A stretch of DNA of 64,000 nt from Photorhabdus akhurstii. Its GTDB lineage: Bacteria; Pseudomonadota; Gammaproteobacteria; Enterobacterales; Enterobacteriaceae. A program made the position numbers and the translations under genes. Shown here in pieces: positions 10,040 to 19,839 of this stretch (position 1 is its first letter; each line of letters begins with the position of its first letter). The notes below the pieces were generated by a model. It saw nothing but the letters and a program-made list of their open reading frames with translations, was not told the DNA's origin and searched no databases. Location: positions 1-64,000 of the forward strand of contig NZ_RCWE01000001.1 of the NCBI RefSeq assembly GCF_018448925.1, read 5' to 3'.

Positions 10040-11032
10040 TTATTTGTCTGAATCAGAAAAATGCAGGGTCACTGGCATACCTTGACGCAGGGCTTCATCC
10101 GGGTCGGTGACAATAATGCGCAACCGATAGACTAGATCGGTACGCAGATCGGGGGTCTCTACATTTTTTGGCGTAAATTCGGCTGTGGGTGAAATAAAGC
10201 CAATTTTGCCGTGATAAGGTTTATCTTTACGGCTGTCGGTATAGAGCAAAATTTCACGTCCGGGCGTTGCCTGCCCAAGATGGCTTTCACTGATATAAGC
10301 TCGAACCCAAACCGGGTCAGTCAGAGAAAGCGTAAACACCGTATTGCCTGCCGCCAGCATGGTGCCGGGTTCAATGGCGCGGGTTAGGATAGTCCCCTGC
10401 GAGGGGGAAGTCAGTTGAGTATCTTGTAAGTCCAATTCAGCCTGAGCAACAGCCGCTTCGGCTTGAGCAAGCTGGCCTTTGGCTTCTGCAATTTCTTCTT
10501 TACGATAACCGGTTTCGAACTGGTTCAGTTTATCTTTTGCCGCTTGTAAAGCCGCTAATGCTTGATTACGGTCAGTTTTAGCATCATCTAATTCGTTGGC
10601 TGAAATAACTTTGCTTTGCCACAAACCTTGTTGGCGTTTGAAGAAACTATCAGCGAAATGCCAGGCAGCCTCACGTTGTGCAACTTCTGAACGGACTTGG
10701 GCAATTTCTTCGGTGCGATAACCCTCTTCCATCATAGCTAAACGGGCTTTAGCGCTATCACGAGTGGCTTTCGCTTTATTGAGAGCGTTAATAAATGGCC
10801 CATTATCCAGTTGGCCGATTGCTTGATTAGCTGCAATGGTATCGCCTTCATCAACTTGCAGGCTGGCGAGTTTGCCGCCAACTCGGAAACTCAGATTAAC
10901 AGTACGTATATCTACGTTGCCATAGAGAGTCAGAGTTTTATCATTTTTACCTTGATAATAGTAACTTCCTAAAATAGCGCCAAGAACAACGGCGACCACT
11001 AATATTGCCAGCGTGACTTTTTTGTTGTACAT
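10040..11032 (-). CDS. ybhG: HlyD-family membrane fusion adaptor YbhG
   Basis: A 330-residue periplasmic adaptor. An uncleaved N-terminal hydrophobic anchor (about residues 7-26) is followed by [16 protein letters not shown], a lipoyl-like half, a long alpha-helical hairpin rich in Ala/Gln/Glu (about 80-210) and a beta-barrel domain ([10 protein letters not shown]). It links the inner-membrane YbhFSR transporter to an outer-membrane channel. First structural gene of the exporter operon, directly after cecR (16-base gap), as in E. coli. Confidence 0.94.
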   Translation of the reverse strand: MYNKKVTLAILVVAVVLGAILGSYYYQGKNDKTLTLYGNVDIRTVNLSFRVGGKLASLQVDEGDTIAANQAIGQLDNGPFINALNKAKATRDSAKARLAMMEEGYRTEEIAQVRSEVAQREAAWHFADSFFKRQQGLWQSKVISANELDDAKTDRNQALAALQAAKDKLNQFETGYRKEEIAEAKGQLAQAEAAVAQAELDLQDTQLTSPSQGTILTRAIEPGTMLAAGNTVFTLSLTDPVWVRAYISESHLGQATPGREILLYTDSRKDKPYHGKIGFISPTAEFTPKNVETPDLRTDLVYRLRIIVTDPDEALRQGMPVTLHFSDSDK

Positions 11033-11048
11033 GATATTCCCTGTTATT

Positions 11049-11741
11049 TTATTTATTCGAATTCTGTTTTTTCAGTCCATTCAGTAATAAATCAATATGC
11101 TGGATAAGGATCTGATCAATCAATTTATATTCTTCTGGCCCAATATTATTCCAGCCTGTTTGACGTAATAAGGTTTCCCTTGCCATTCTGAAAGTGAGAA
11201 TTTCTCCCATGAGTGCATGGGCATGCAGCATGGTAGAGAGCTGATGTTCATCGGCGCCGATATAGCTGGCAATCAGTTTATTTAATCTATTATGGAGGGG
11301 AGCTAGCGCTTGCTCATGGATTAGAGTATAGGCATCTGTTGGGGCGAGTTGCTCTCTGGCCATTATCCGGCTGATATTGATACTCTCTTTTTCAATCATC
11401 AGACGATTAACGCCAAGAAATCCTTCGTGAATTAATCTCAATATATTTTCCGGTGAGCCTGTCGTTGATGATGAAAAAAAATCATCAATCTCTTTAAAAA
11501 GATGAGTGAACTCCTTCTTGATTGTATCAGTAATATACTGGGCGACTGCCTGATAAAGCCCCTCTTTAGATCCAAAATAGTAGGCTATGGCAGCAATGTT
11601 CTGTTGAGCGCGCAATGCGATTTCCCTAGTTGTTGCACCGGTCAGTCCTGATTTACCGAAAATTTCAAGGGCTGCTTCGAGTAACTGTTGTTTGGCTTGT
11701 TCGCCTCTGGCGGTTTGGGTGTTGTTGACTGACATGGACAT
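11049..11741 (-). CDS. cecR: TetR-family regulator CecR (YbiH)
   Basis: A 230-residue TetR-type repressor. The N-terminal helix-turn-helix spans about residues 15-60 ([20 protein letters not shown], then [15 protein letters not shown]), and the C-terminal ligand/dimer domain is the YbiH type. In E. coli it controls the divergent ybiH-ybhGFSR and rhlE promoters. Here it has the same position, first in the exporter operon and divergent from rhlE across 296 bases. The ATG at 11741 has AGGA before it. Confidence 0.92.
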   Translation of the reverse strand: MSMSVNNTQTARGEQAKQQLLEAALEIFGKSGLTGATTREIALRAQQNIAAIAYYFGSKEGLYQAVAQYITDTIKKEFTHLFKEIDDFFSSSTTGSPENILRLIHEGFLGVNRLMIEKESINISRIMAREQLAPTDAYTLIHEQALAPLHNRLNKLIASYIGADEHQLSTMLHAHALMGEILTFRMARETLLRQTGWNNIGPEEYKLIDQILIQHIDLLLNGLKKQNSNK

Positions 11742-11880
11742 GCATCCTGTTGCAAATAATCAAAAGACTTAAACAAAATATCAATCATGGGGTAACTCTA
11801 TACTTATAGTAAATCAATGTAAATTGCATAAAAATGTTATGGATCATGAAAATTACCGGCTAAATAGCTGTAGTTTTAGT

Positions 11881-11927
11881 TGCGCCATCAGAAAGTATAT
11901 CTGATATAATAATTCAGATATGGCGCA
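11881..11927. promoter_or_regulatory. Nested inverted repeat in the cecR-rhlE intergenic region
   Basis: TGCGCCA at 11881-11887 pairs with TGGCGCA at 11921-11927, and ATATCTGA at 11897-11904 pairs with TCAGATAT at 11914-11921; the arms share base 11921. The structure lies about 110 bases before the rhlE start and 140 bases before cecR. It could be an RNA hairpin in the rhlE leader or a binding site for a dimeric regulator such as CecR; the sequence does not decide between these. Confidence 0.55.
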
Positions 11928-12037
11928 TTGCAGTTTGTGTTTTTTTCTTTGTGGTATTTACCACGTCTGATTTTCTTCCCATAAAACTGCCCCTGAATAG
12001 CGTTCAGGAATGGTGAAGTCTGGAGCATTTCTTATTT

Positions 12038-13324
12038 ATGAATTTTGAATCACTTGGCTTAAGTGCTGATATTTTGCGTGCCATTGAAGAACAGGGTTAT
12101 TCAGTGCCAACGCCAATCCAACAGCAGGCAATCCCTGTCGTATTAGCAGGTAAAGATTTATTAGCGAGTGCTCAAACAGGCACGGGTAAAACCGCAGGTT
12201 TTACCTTACCCATGCTGCAACGGTTAAATGATTCTTCTATTCAGGTGAAAGGGCGCCGACCGGTCAGAGCATTAATCCTGACGCCAACCCGTGAATTGGC
12301 TGCTCAAGTGGGGGAAAATGTACGTGATTACAGTAAATACCTCAGATTGCGCTCTCTGGTTGTTTTTGGCGGTGTTAGCATTAATCCTCAGATGATGAAA
12401 TTGCGTGGTGGTGTGGATATTTTGGTCGCCACGCCGGGGCGTTTACTGGATCTTGAACATCAGAATGCAGTTGATTTATCGCGGGTAGAGATTCTGGTAT
12501 TGGATGAAGCTGACCGTATGCTGGATATGGGATTTATTCATGACATCCGCCGAGTGCTGAATAAATTACCGCCGAAACGGCAAAATTTGCTGTTTTCTGC
12601 AACTTTCTCTGACGATATCAAAAATTTAGCCAATAAATTACTGCATGATCCTGTTAGTGTTGAGGTTGCACGTCGTAACTCTGCTTCTGAACAGATTGAG
12701 CAGTTTGTTCACTTTGTCGATAAAAAGCGTAAAGGTGAGTTGCTTTCTTTCTTGATCGGGAGCCGTAACTGGCAGCAAGTTCTGGTGTTTACCCGAACCA
12801 AGCATGGGGCAAACCGTTTGGCGGAACAGTTAAATAAAGATGGTGTAACGGCTGCTGCTATTCATGGTAACAAAAGTCAGGGAGCGAGAACCCGTGCGTT
12901 GGCTGATTTTAAAGCGGGCCGCATCAGGGTATTAGTTGCGACAGATATTGCAGCTCGTGGTCTGGATATTGATCAACTGCCTTATGTAGTGAATTTTGAA
13001 TTGCCTAATGTCGCCGAAGATTATGTCCATCGTATCGGTCGTACTGGTCGGGCAGACGCAACAGGGCAAGCCCTTTCTCTGGTTTGTGTTGATGAGCACA
13101 AATTATTGAAAGATATTGAACGTTTGCTAAAACGGGAGATTCCTCGTATGGCGATTCCCGGCTATGAGCCAGATCCCACCATCAAGGCCGAACCTATTCA
13201 GAATGGCCGTCAGGCACGTGGCGATAATCGGCAGAAAAACAGCCATCGTCGCTCTGGGGCGCCTTCGCGTCAGCGTAGCCGCAATCATGATGGATCTCAT
13301 AAATCGCCGAGCGCCAGAGGTTAA
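12038..13324 (+). CDS. rhlE: DEAD-box ATP-dependent RNA helicase RhlE
   Basis: A 428-residue helicase involved in RNA remodelling and ribosome maturation. Motifs in order: Q motif ([10 protein letters not shown]), motif [10 protein letters not shown] at about residues 44-52, [18 protein letters not shown] (VLDEADRML), SAT, then C-terminal motifs ARGLDID and HRIGRTGRA. The C-terminal tail from about 380 is basic and rich in Arg/Ser/Asn, typical of RhlE. It probably forms an operon with dusC, which starts three bases after its stop. Confidence 0.95.
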   Translation: MNFESLGLSADILRAIEEQGYSVPTPIQQQAIPVVLAGKDLLASAQTGTGKTAGFTLPMLQRLNDSSIQVKGRRPVRALILTPTRELAAQVGENVRDYSKYLRLRSLVVFGGVSINPQMMKLRGGVDILVATPGRLLDLEHQNAVDLSRVEILVLDEADRMLDMGFIHDIRRVLNKLPPKRQNLLFSATFSDDIKNLANKLLHDPVSVEVARRNSASEQIEQFVHFVDKKRKGELLSFLIGSRNWQQVLVFTRTKHGANRLAEQLNKDGVTAAAIHGNKSQGARTRALADFKAGRIRVLVATDIAARGLDIDQLPYVVNFELPNVAEDYVHRIGRTGRADATGQALSLVCVDEHKLLKDIERLLKREIPRMAIPGYEPDPTIKAEPIQNGRQARGDNRQKNSHRRSGAPSRQRSRNHDGSHKSPSARG

Positions 13325-13327
13325 TTA

Positions 13328-14260
13328 ATGCGGGTTTTACTGGCGCCGATGGAAGGTGTGCTGGACTCTTTGGTCAGGGAACTTCTGAGTGAGATTAACG
13401 AGTATGATCTGTGCATTACGGAATTTTTACGGGTTGTCGATAGCCTATTGCCGGTAAAATCTTTTTATCGGCTTTGCCCTGAATTACGTAACCAAAGCCG
13501 GACGCCATCCGGCACATTGGTACGGATTCAGCTCTTGGGTCAATATCCACAGTGGCTGGCGGAAAACGCGGCACGAGCGATTGAATTAGGGTCCTATGGA
13601 GTTGATTTAAATTGCGGTTGCCCGTCAAAAACGGTCAACGGCAGCGGTGGCGGGGCAACGTTGCTAAAAGATCCTGAACTGATTTATCAGGGAGCGAAAG
13701 CGATACGTGAAGCGGTACCTGCTCATTTGCCTGTGACGGTTAAGGTTCGCTTGGGTTGGGATAGCGGTGATCGGCAATTCGAAATTGCTGATGCGGTACA
13801 ACAGGCGGGCGCGACGGAAATTACGGTTCATGGGCGAACGAAAGAGGATGGTTATCAAGCGGAGCGTATTAACTGGCAAGCGATTGGTGAAATTCGCCAA
13901 CGTCTTGCTATTCCGGTTATCGCTAATGGTGAGATTTGGGATTGGCAAAGCGCGCAGGATTGCCTGAGTGTGACAGGCTGCGATGCGGTCATGATTGGGC
14001 GAGGGGCGCTTCATGTTCCTAATTTGAGCCGAGTGGTGAAATATAACGAGCCAAAAATGTGCTGGCAGGATGTTGTTCAACTACTGCAAAAATATATCCG
14101 GTTGGAAAAGCAGGGTGATACCGGGCAATATCATGTTGCCCGGATTAAACAGTGGCTTGGTTATTTGCGTAAAGAATATGGAGAGGCAACAACGCTGTTT
14201 GAGGAGATAAGAAAGTTAAAAACATCTGCTGATATAGCGCATGTGATCTCTTTGGTATAA
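13328..14260 (+). CDS. dusC: tRNA-dihydrouridine(16) synthase DusC
   Basis: A 310-residue flavin-dependent tRNA-dihydrouridine synthase. The N-terminal [17 protein letters not shown] is typical of DusC. The catalytic cysteine lies in [11 protein letters not shown] at about residues 95-105, and [10 protein letters not shown] and IANGEIW are conserved FMN/tRNA-contact segments. Assignment to DusC (U16) rather than DusA or DusB rests on the N-terminus and overall length. AGAGG precedes the ATG. It sits directly behind rhlE, a junction not present in E. coli, where ybiA and dinG follow. Confidence 0.92.
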   Translation: MRVLLAPMEGVLDSLVRELLSEINEYDLCITEFLRVVDSLLPVKSFYRLCPELRNQSRTPSGTLVRIQLLGQYPQWLAENAARAIELGSYGVDLNCGCPSKTVNGSGGGATLLKDPELIYQGAKAIREAVPAHLPVTVKVRLGWDSGDRQFEIADAVQQAGATEITVHGRTKEDGYQAERINWQAIGEIRQRLAIPVIANGEIWDWQSAQDCLSVTGCDAVMIGRGALHVPNLSRVVKYNEPKMCWQDVVQLLQKYIRLEKQGDTGQYHVARIKQWLGYLRKEYGEATTLFEEIRKLKTSADIAHVISLV

Positions 14261-14387
14261 CAGATGATTAAGAGCAACTTAAAACCTGTTTCCATTAGGG
14301 CTATTATTTTATTTTGCTCTTCTTTGTTATGAAAAATGAACTTGGGCAGTGCTTAGGCAAAAGCATGCCCATGAATATGTAAGACCG

Positions 14388-14942
14388 TTACTCTTTTTGA
14401 GGATTATTGTTATTCCACTCGTCGCGAGTTATTTCCCATGTTTCCGAGAGCATTCTTCCACTAACAAAATCTTTATTCTCTAGTCTTATTAACCGCATAC
14501 CACTTTTAATTGATATTTTCTTTGAGGCAATATTGTCACTGGATTTAGGCGCTCTGAGTACTTTGCGATTTAGGGTATTAAACCAAAAATCGGTAACTAC
14601 TTGGACAGCTTCGGTCATAAATCCGTTTCCATGCCATTGTGGGTCTAGCCAGAAACCTCTATTATTATTTTCTTGCTCATATAGCGATATCATTCCTATT
14701 ATTATAGATGGCTCATCCTTCTTTCTTATAGTCCAAAACCATGCATTTCCTTCTGCCATTGATGGTAGCGCAATATTATTTATATATTCCCAGGCGCCAT
14801 TATCTGGGTAGGGCCACGGGGTGTTTGCTGTGAGATAGCGAACAATTTCCCATTGAGGAAAGATGTTTTGAATTTGTATATGATCCTTACTTTCTAAAGG
14901 AGATAATATTAATCTTTTGGTTTCTAGTTTTTTTTGTTCCAT
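14388..14942 (-). CDS. GNAT-family N-acetyltransferase (RimJ/RimL-like)
   Basis: A 184-residue acetyltransferase. It opens KLETKRLILSPLESKDH, the typical first strand of RimJ/RimL-like members, followed by FWTIRKKDEPSIIIGMISLY and RGFWLDPQWHGNGFMTEAVQ, the acetyl-CoA-binding segment. The C-terminal part retains the usual 'N.AS.k...K.GM' pattern (NIASKKISIKSGMRLI). The substrate cannot be inferred; relatives act on ribosomal proteins, antibiotics or small metabolites. It lies alone between dusC and the lipase array, at the edge of the accessory insertion that separates rhlE-dusC from dinG. Confidence 0.8.
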   Translation of the reverse strand: MEQKKLETKRLILSPLESKDHIQIQNIFPQWEIVRYLTANTPWPYPDNGAWEYINNIALPSMAEGNAWFWTIRKKDEPSIIIGMISLYEQENNNRGFWLDPQWHGNGFMTEAVQVVTDFWFNTLNRKVLRAPKSSDNIASKKISIKSGMRLIRLENKDFVSGRMLSETWEITRDEWNNNNPQKE

Positions 14943-15130
14943 TTTAGTTTCCCTTTGTAATGTTCTGTCTTATAAAAAAGTAGCAAAAGGTGTTAATTGA
15001 AATATTAATGATTCCTCCTGTCTTGTTAGATGATAATGAATTTAATTACCATTATGTGATATTTTTGTCAAAGAAATTTTAATTGATGTGATAATGGTTA
15101 CTATGAATGATCTGGGTGCGTTGGGAAAAG

Positions 15131-15157
15131 AATGGAACCTTTAATCAAGGTTCCATT
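15131..15157 (-). terminator. Terminator of lipase gene 1
   Basis: A perfect 11-base inverted repeat: AATGGAACCTT at 15131-15141 and AAGGTTCCATT at 15147-15157, with a five-base loop. Related hairpins with the GGAACCTT/GAGCCTT core follow each of the other three lipase genes. Confidence 0.75.
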
Positions 15158-15192
15158 TTGGCTAAGTTATAAAAAGAGTCAATACGATGAAA

Positions 15193-16305
15193 TTAACAGG
15201 TATTATCTTCATCTTGAATGATAGATGAGAGGAAGTTTCTAATATTGCGAGACTGACCATCGTTAATCACAACAATGTCGTAATCAGTCGGTGGATTAGA
15301 ACGATCATTAACTACAGTAAAACTCATGCCATACTCTTTGGCATAAGCATCAAGGTGTCGAGATACTAGTTTTTCAATTAAACCTTGAGAAGGTTTTAAA
15401 TCAGGTGAAGTAAAAGCTAAATCTGGCGTAAGTTGAGTGTAATTCTTATCCTTCACGACGGAGATAAAACCGTTAACGATTAAAGTTGATATTGGATAGA
15501 GAACCTTAATTTCTTCTAATCCTTTTACACTCCAGGCGAGGGTAACGATATCTTTACGATTGTGGACTCGGAGGAAATTACTTTTATAGCTAGAGAGTAA
15601 TGTTCCATTAAAAACAGATTCACTATAAGATGCAAAAACATCGTTACCGGCAGTTGGGGCAGCAAAGGAAGAAACATGAATACGAATATTATTATTTCCT
15701 TTATCAATATAACGTCTCTTTAAATACACACCAAGCGTAGAGGCCATTACACCGCCTAAACTGTGCCCTGTAAGAGTAATATTATGTACGCCTTCTTCCA
15801 GAGCAATTTTATCAATTGCTTCAATCAATGATTCTCCATAACCAGGTGGGTTATTGCTCTTTATTTGGTTGACAACATAGTCTAAGGTTATGTGGGTTCC
15901 TTTTGAAATTTTAGCATCTTTGGGGGCTTTTGAATCCCAAATTGACCAGTTTTCAGTTGTGCCTACATTGAAATTCTCATCAAACCAGTTAACAGCAGAC
16001 CATGATCCACGAATAACAATTCGATAATCGTTTGGATTGTTGAGATCTTTCACAACGAATAAAACGTGATCATCTTTTTTATCTGTAGCACTCTTTTTCT
16101 TATTAACATCAACACTACCGACACGAAAAACAGCAGGTCCCCAAGTGATAGCGAATCTATTGGCTGTCGCTTTACTACTTGCTAATGATTTTTGAATATT
16201 TTCTGAAACGATAGCCGGTTCTGGTTGATATGTTATTATACTTCCCGAGTTAATAATAAAGCCTAACGCGAGATTTATTTTTTGATCTTCAAGAGAAATT
16301 GTCAT
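15193..16305 (-). CDS. Class-3 lipase paralog 1 of a tandem array
   Basis: A 370-residue alpha/beta hydrolase of the class-3 lipase type. The nucleophile elbow is TGHSLGG with Ser182. The likely triad partners are Asp252 (HNRKDIVTLAW) and His317 (SRHLDAYAKEYGM). There is no signal peptide or membrane segment, so export, if any, would need a non-Sec route. An in-frame TTG lies four codons upstream, but GGA before the ATG and the shared MTISL N-terminus of all four paralogs favour 16305. Likely substrates are lipids or esters; specificity is unknown. It has its own leader and terminator. Confidence 0.85.
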   Translation of the reverse strand: MTISLEDQKINLALGFIINSGSIITYQPEPAIVSENIQKSLASSKATANRFAITWGPAVFRVGSVDVNKKKSATDKKDDHVLFVVKDLNNPNDYRIVIRGSWSAVNWFDENFNVGTTENWSIWDSKAPKDAKISKGTHITLDYVVNQIKSNNPPGYGESLIEAIDKIALEEGVHNITLTGHSLGGVMASTLGVYLKRRYIDKGNNNIRIHVSSFAAPTAGNDVFASYSESVFNGTLLSSYKSNFLRVHNRKDIVTLAWSVKGLEEIKVLYPISTLIVNGFISVVKDKNYTQLTPDLAFTSPDLKPSQGLIEKLVSRHLDAYAKEYGMSFTVVNDRSNPPTDYDIVVINDGQSRNIRNFLSSIIQDEDNTC

Positions 16306-16341
16306 TTTTGTTTCCAATTTTTAATATAATGAATGCTGATC

Positions 16342-16363
16342 TGATGTGTTAGCTTAAACATCA
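16342..16363 (-). promoter_or_regulatory. Leader hairpin of lipase gene 1 (imperfect)
   Basis: TGATGT at 16342-16347 and ACATCA at 16358-16363 form the outer part of an imperfect inverted repeat about 40 bases upstream of the start. It corresponds to the perfect hairpin in the lipase 2 leader. Confidence 0.4.
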
Positions 16364-16401
16364 ATGATCAATATTTTGGGTTTTTATCTAAATAACAGAG
16401 T

Positions 16402-16435
16402 AAAAGTTAATAATAATCTTTAAATCTGTTAAATG
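16402..16435 (-). promoter_or_regulatory. Putative promoter of lipase gene 1
   Basis: On the minus strand, TTAACA is followed after 17 bases by TAACTT, within a block conserved upstream of the lipase 2 and 3 genes. About 100 bases of leader separate it from the ATG. The rest of the 16306-16784 gap is AT-rich, with no gene apparent. Confidence 0.5.
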
Positions 16436-16700
16436 AGAGTATATAATTTTTTAAAGTTATTTTATTTAACAAAATAAATTATCTATTATGAACTTTGAAA
16501 TAATTGATAAAAATTATGCTATGCTTTTGTAAGATTATATTAACTATTGGGAATGATAACGTGAAGGGTGTGGCTATATATTATCTAAGAAAAACAATTT
16601 ATATTGGTATCTACAAAGTGAGTGATAGTGAATTACTGTAATTAGTGATAGGTAGTAAAAATAATTTATTTGCTCTATTCAATTATAATTTATTGAAATT

Positions 16701-16727
16701 AATGAAGCCTTTAATAAAGGCTCCATT
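16701..16727 (-). terminator. Terminator of lipase gene 2
   Basis: AGCCTTT at 16706-16712 pairs with AAAGGCT at 16716-16722, extended by AATG/CATT across one mismatch. It is equivalent to the hairpins behind the other lipase genes. Confidence 0.65.
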
Positions 16728-16784
16728 TAAATAAAATATATACATAATAAGATAAAGTTATGTAATATCGATTTTATCTTTGGT

Positions 16785-17861
16785 TTAAAACTTGAAGAGA
16801 TCAATAATCCTTTCGGATAGACTATCATTAACCACAACAATATCGTAACTAGTCGGTATCTCTGGACCATTCTCGATTCGAATGAAACTCATGCCATAGC
16901 CTTCGGGATATGCATCGATATGTTGATAACCTATCTTATTAAATAAGCCGTGAATGGAGTCTGGAATCTTTATAGTAAAAGAGTAATCTGGGAAGATCTG
17001 GGTGTAATTTTTATCGAGGACAAAAAAAATAGCTGCATCAACCAATACTTCGATTGCTATATGTGGATAGATAGCCTTAATTTTCTTTAAATCTTCGATA
17101 GCCCATGCCAAGGGAACGATATCATGATTATTATGAATTCTCAGAAAATGACTTTCATAAGAGTTAGGGCTTAATGTTCCTTTGAAAAAAGCGTCAGAAT
17201 AGGATGCGAAAATATCATTGCCGGCAGTGGGGCCTGCAAAGGAGCAAACGTGAATACGTATATTGTTGTTGTTGATGTAGCGCCTTTTAAGATATAAACC
17301 AATAGTAGAAGCGAGTAAACCGCCCAAACTGTGTCCCGTGACGGTAATATTCAGTATCTTATCTTTTCCTTCTTCTGTGGTAATTCTATCAATTTCATCG
17401 ATTAGTGATACGTAATCCTTATTAAGAGGCTTGCCATTAATAAGAGACTTTAATGCTAAGTCTGTTCCATAGGAGATCTTAGCGTCTTTAAACTCTTGGG
17501 GGATATTTATATCCCAATTTGACCAGTCTACAGTTGTAGCTACAAGAAGATCTTCATCAATCGCATTAATCTGGGACCAGGTTCCTCGAATAACAAGGCG
17601 ATAATCACTTGGATTGTCGGTATTTTTCACAATCATTACAACGTGATCATATTTTTTATCATGGTATTTGTTATCAATACGGAACACTGCCGGTCCCCAA
17701 ACGATAGAGAATTTATCTGCCGTTGTCTTACTGCTTTTAAGTGATTTATTAATATCAGACTCAATGATGTTTATTTTGTCTGGTTTGTCAGAAATTTCTC
17801 CAGAATTGATAATAAGACTTAACGCGAGATTTAATTTTTGCTCTTCAAGAGATATCGTCAT
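16785..17861 (-). CDS. Class-3 lipase paralog 2 of a tandem array
   Basis: A 358-residue lipase, the most divergent of the four. It has the nucleophile elbow TGHSLGGLL, the acid HNNHDIVPLAW and the histidine YQHIDAYPEGYGM, so the triad is intact. There is no signal peptide. Its C-terminus ends DLFKF at a TAA, and the DNA beyond still encodes TKDKIDIT in the same frame up to a second stop at 16758. Paralog 3 reads DLFKFLTKDRISIT there, so this gene lost about nine residues by a TTA-to-TAA change. Function as for paralog 1; the loss is at the extreme end and probably tolerated. Confidence 0.85.
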   Translation of the reverse strand: MTISLEEQKLNLALSLIINSGEISDKPDKINIIESDINKSLKSSKTTADKFSIVWGPAVFRIDNKYHDKKYDHVVMIVKNTDNPSDYRLVIRGTWSQINAIDEDLLVATTVDWSNWDINIPQEFKDAKISYGTDLALKSLINGKPLNKDYVSLIDEIDRITTEEGKDKILNITVTGHSLGGLLASTIGLYLKRRYINNNNIRIHVCSFAGPTAGNDIFASYSDAFFKGTLSPNSYESHFLRIHNNHDIVPLAWAIEDLKKIKAIYPHIAIEVLVDAAIFFVLDKNYTQIFPDYSFTIKIPDSIHGLFNKIGYQHIDAYPEGYGMSFIRIENGPEIPTSYDIVVVNDSLSERIIDLFKF

Positions 17862-17902
17862 TTTTACCCCCGTCTATTTCTTTCATATGATAAGTATTGA
17901 TC

Positions 17903-17924
17903 TGATGTTTGGACTCAAACATCA
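17903..17924 (-). promoter_or_regulatory. Leader hairpin of lipase gene 2
   Basis: A perfect nine-base inverted repeat, TGATGTTTG and CAAACATCA with a four-base loop, about 40 bases upstream of the start codon, inside the predicted untranslated leader. It is not followed by a U-tract, so it is not a terminator; an operator or an RNA stability or translation element are possible. Confidence 0.5.
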
Positions 17925-17973
17925 AGGTTTAAATTTTTTAATCTTCCGTCTAAATAAAAATATAGTTAATTTT

Positions 17974-18006
17974 AAAGTTAATAATGAATTTTAAATCTGT
18001 CAAATG
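17974..18006 (-). promoter_or_regulatory. Putative promoter of lipase gene 2
   Basis: On the minus strand, a consensus -35 TTGACA (17998-18003) is followed by a 17-base spacer and TAACTT. The block from AAAGTTAATAAT to ATCTGTCAAAT on the plus strand is shared with paralogs 1 and 3. The remainder of the 17862-18240 gap shows no gene. Confidence 0.55.
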
Positions 18007-18191
18007 TGTGCAAAGGATTTTTTAATGTTATTTTATTTGGCGATATGTAAATTATTTATTACGAAATTAAAAATAGGTGATAAAAGTGATGTGCCAAATA
18101 ATTCCATGAAAATATCATTACATCTTTGAAAGATTATATGAAATTACTTTGTGTATAATGTCGCTTATGGAAAGTCATTTATTGCAATGAA

Positions 18192-18214
18192 TGGAACCTT
18201 TAATAAAGGCTCCA
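18192..18214 (-). terminator. Terminator of lipase gene 3
   Basis: TGGAACCTTT and AAAGGCTCCA form a hairpin with one mismatched pair, 27 bases beyond the lipase 3 stop. Confidence 0.65.
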
Positions 18215-18240
18215 CTTATATTTTACATGATGGAATAAAG

Positions 18241-19359
18241 TTATGTAATACTAATTCTATCCTTGGTTAAAAATTTGAAGAGATCAATGATACTTTCGGA
18301 TAGGCTATCATTAACCACAACAATATCGTAATCAGTCGGTATATTTGAACTATCATCAATGGTGATGAAACTCATGCCATACTCTTTGGTATAGGCACGA
18401 ATATGTTGATTGCCAATATTAACCAGTAAATCGTCAAACGACGCTATTGGTAATATTGGAATCTGTGAATTAATAGGGAGATCTGGGGAAATTTGCGTGT
18501 AATTCTTATCAAGGACGGAAACAATAAGAGCATCAATTGTGACAGTTAACACTGGATAGATAGCTTTAACTTCCTCCAAACCTTTTATATGCCAGGCTAA
18601 GGGAACGACATCTGTACTATTATGAATTCTCAGAAAATCACTTTTGTAACCGGCTACTGATATATCATTGAAAATAGATTCAGAGTAGGATGCGAAAGCA
18701 TCGTTACCAGCAGTTGGGCCTGCAAAAGCACAAACATTAATTCGAATATTGTTGCTTCTTTTATCAAGATACCGTCTCTTTAGATATAAACCAATGGTAG
18801 AAGATAGTACGCCTCCTAAACTGTGTCCTGTGATAGTAATATTTTGTATCCCTTCTTTCAGGGCAATTTTATCAATAGCATCAGTGAGTGATTCTCCATA
18901 ACCTGGAGGATTGTTGCTTTTCAATTGATTAAGAATATAGCCTAATGCCATGTCAGTGCCATAGGCTATCTTGGCATTTTCAGGTGATCTTGAATCCCAT
19001 CGTGCCCAATCTTGAGTCTTACAGACAATAATATCTTCATTGAGCCAGTTAATATCGGACCATGATCCCCGAATAACCACGCGATAGTCATTTGGGTCAT
19101 GGAGATTTTGTGCAATGAATAGAACGTGATCATCCTTTTTATCTATAACGCTTTTTTTCCCACCAACGTCATCAACGCGGAACACCGCGGGTCCCCAGAT
19201 GATAGTGAATTTATTTGCTGTTGCTTTACTGTTTTCCAATGATCTGTGGATATTTTCCGAAACAATGCCCGGTTCTGGTTTGCTAGTTTTTATACCTCCA
19301 GAGTTAATAACGAGGCTGAGCGCGAGATTTATTTTTTGATCTTCACGAGAAATAGTCAT
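18241..19359 (-). CDS. Class-3 lipase paralog 3 of a tandem array
   Basis: A 372-residue lipase closely similar to paralog 1 through most of its length. The nucleophile elbow is TGHSLGGVLSS, the acid HNSTDVVPLAW and the histidine NQHIRAYTKEYGM. The C-terminal segment, with VVNDSLSESIIDLFKF, matches paralog 2 rather than paralog 1, also at the DNA level (18241-18340 against 16758-16855), suggesting gene conversion or unequal crossing-over between array members. No signal peptide. Start MTISREDQKI. Confidence 0.85.
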   Translation of the reverse strand: MTISREDQKINLALSLVINSGGIKTSKPEPGIVSENIHRSLENSKATANKFTIIWGPAVFRVDDVGGKKSVIDKKDDHVLFIAQNLHDPNDYRVVIRGSWSDINWLNEDIIVCKTQDWARWDSRSPENAKIAYGTDMALGYILNQLKSNNPPGYGESLTDAIDKIALKEGIQNITITGHSLGGVLSSTIGLYLKRRYLDKRSNNIRINVCAFAGPTAGNDAFASYSESIFNDISVAGYKSDFLRIHNSTDVVPLAWHIKGLEEVKAIYPVLTVTIDALIVSVLDKNYTQISPDLPINSQIPILPIASFDDLLVNIGNQHIRAYTKEYGMSFITIDDSSNIPTDYDIVVVNDSLSESIIDLFKFLTKDRISIT

Positions 19360-19470
19360 TTTTACTCCCTATTTTTTCATGTAATAAGTATTAATGCGAG
19401 GTGTAGGTTTAAATATCGAGATTTAATTCTTTTTTTCTTCCATTTAGACAAAAACAGAATTAAACTTAAA

Positions 19471-19499
19471 GTTAATAATAACTTTTAAATCTGTCAAAT
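19471..19499 (-). promoter_or_regulatory. Putative promoter of lipase gene 3
   Basis: Minus strand TTGACA (19492-19497), a 17-base spacer, then TAACTT, at the same distance from the start as in paralog 2. The rest of 19360-19839 is AT-rich without a gene. Confidence 0.55.
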
Positions 19500-19780
19500 A
19501 ATTACATGGGTTTTTTGATATTGCTTCATTTGACAAAAATATAAATTATTTATTTTTAAATTAAAAGTAAATGATCAAGATTATATATTGAATAATTACA
19601 TGTAAATATTATTGCTATTTTTTAGAATTATATTTATTACTTGATAGTGGTAATATATAAATAACTTTGAGATCGTCTTTGTGAATAATTTCATTGGGAA
19701 TGATTATAAATCAGTGATATTCTAATGATATGTAGAGGGAAGTGATTTTATTATTATATTTAAGTCGCTGTTGTTTAATT

Positions 19781-19800
19781 GAGCCTTTGTAATAAGGCTC
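19781..19800 (-). terminator. Terminator of lipase gene 4
   Basis: GAGCCTT at 19781-19787 pairs with AAGGCTC at 19794-19800 with a six-base loop, about 40 bases past the lipase 4 stop. Confidence 0.6.
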
Positions 19801-19839
19801 CATTAATTTTATATAAAATATAGATAAAGCACAATAAAT

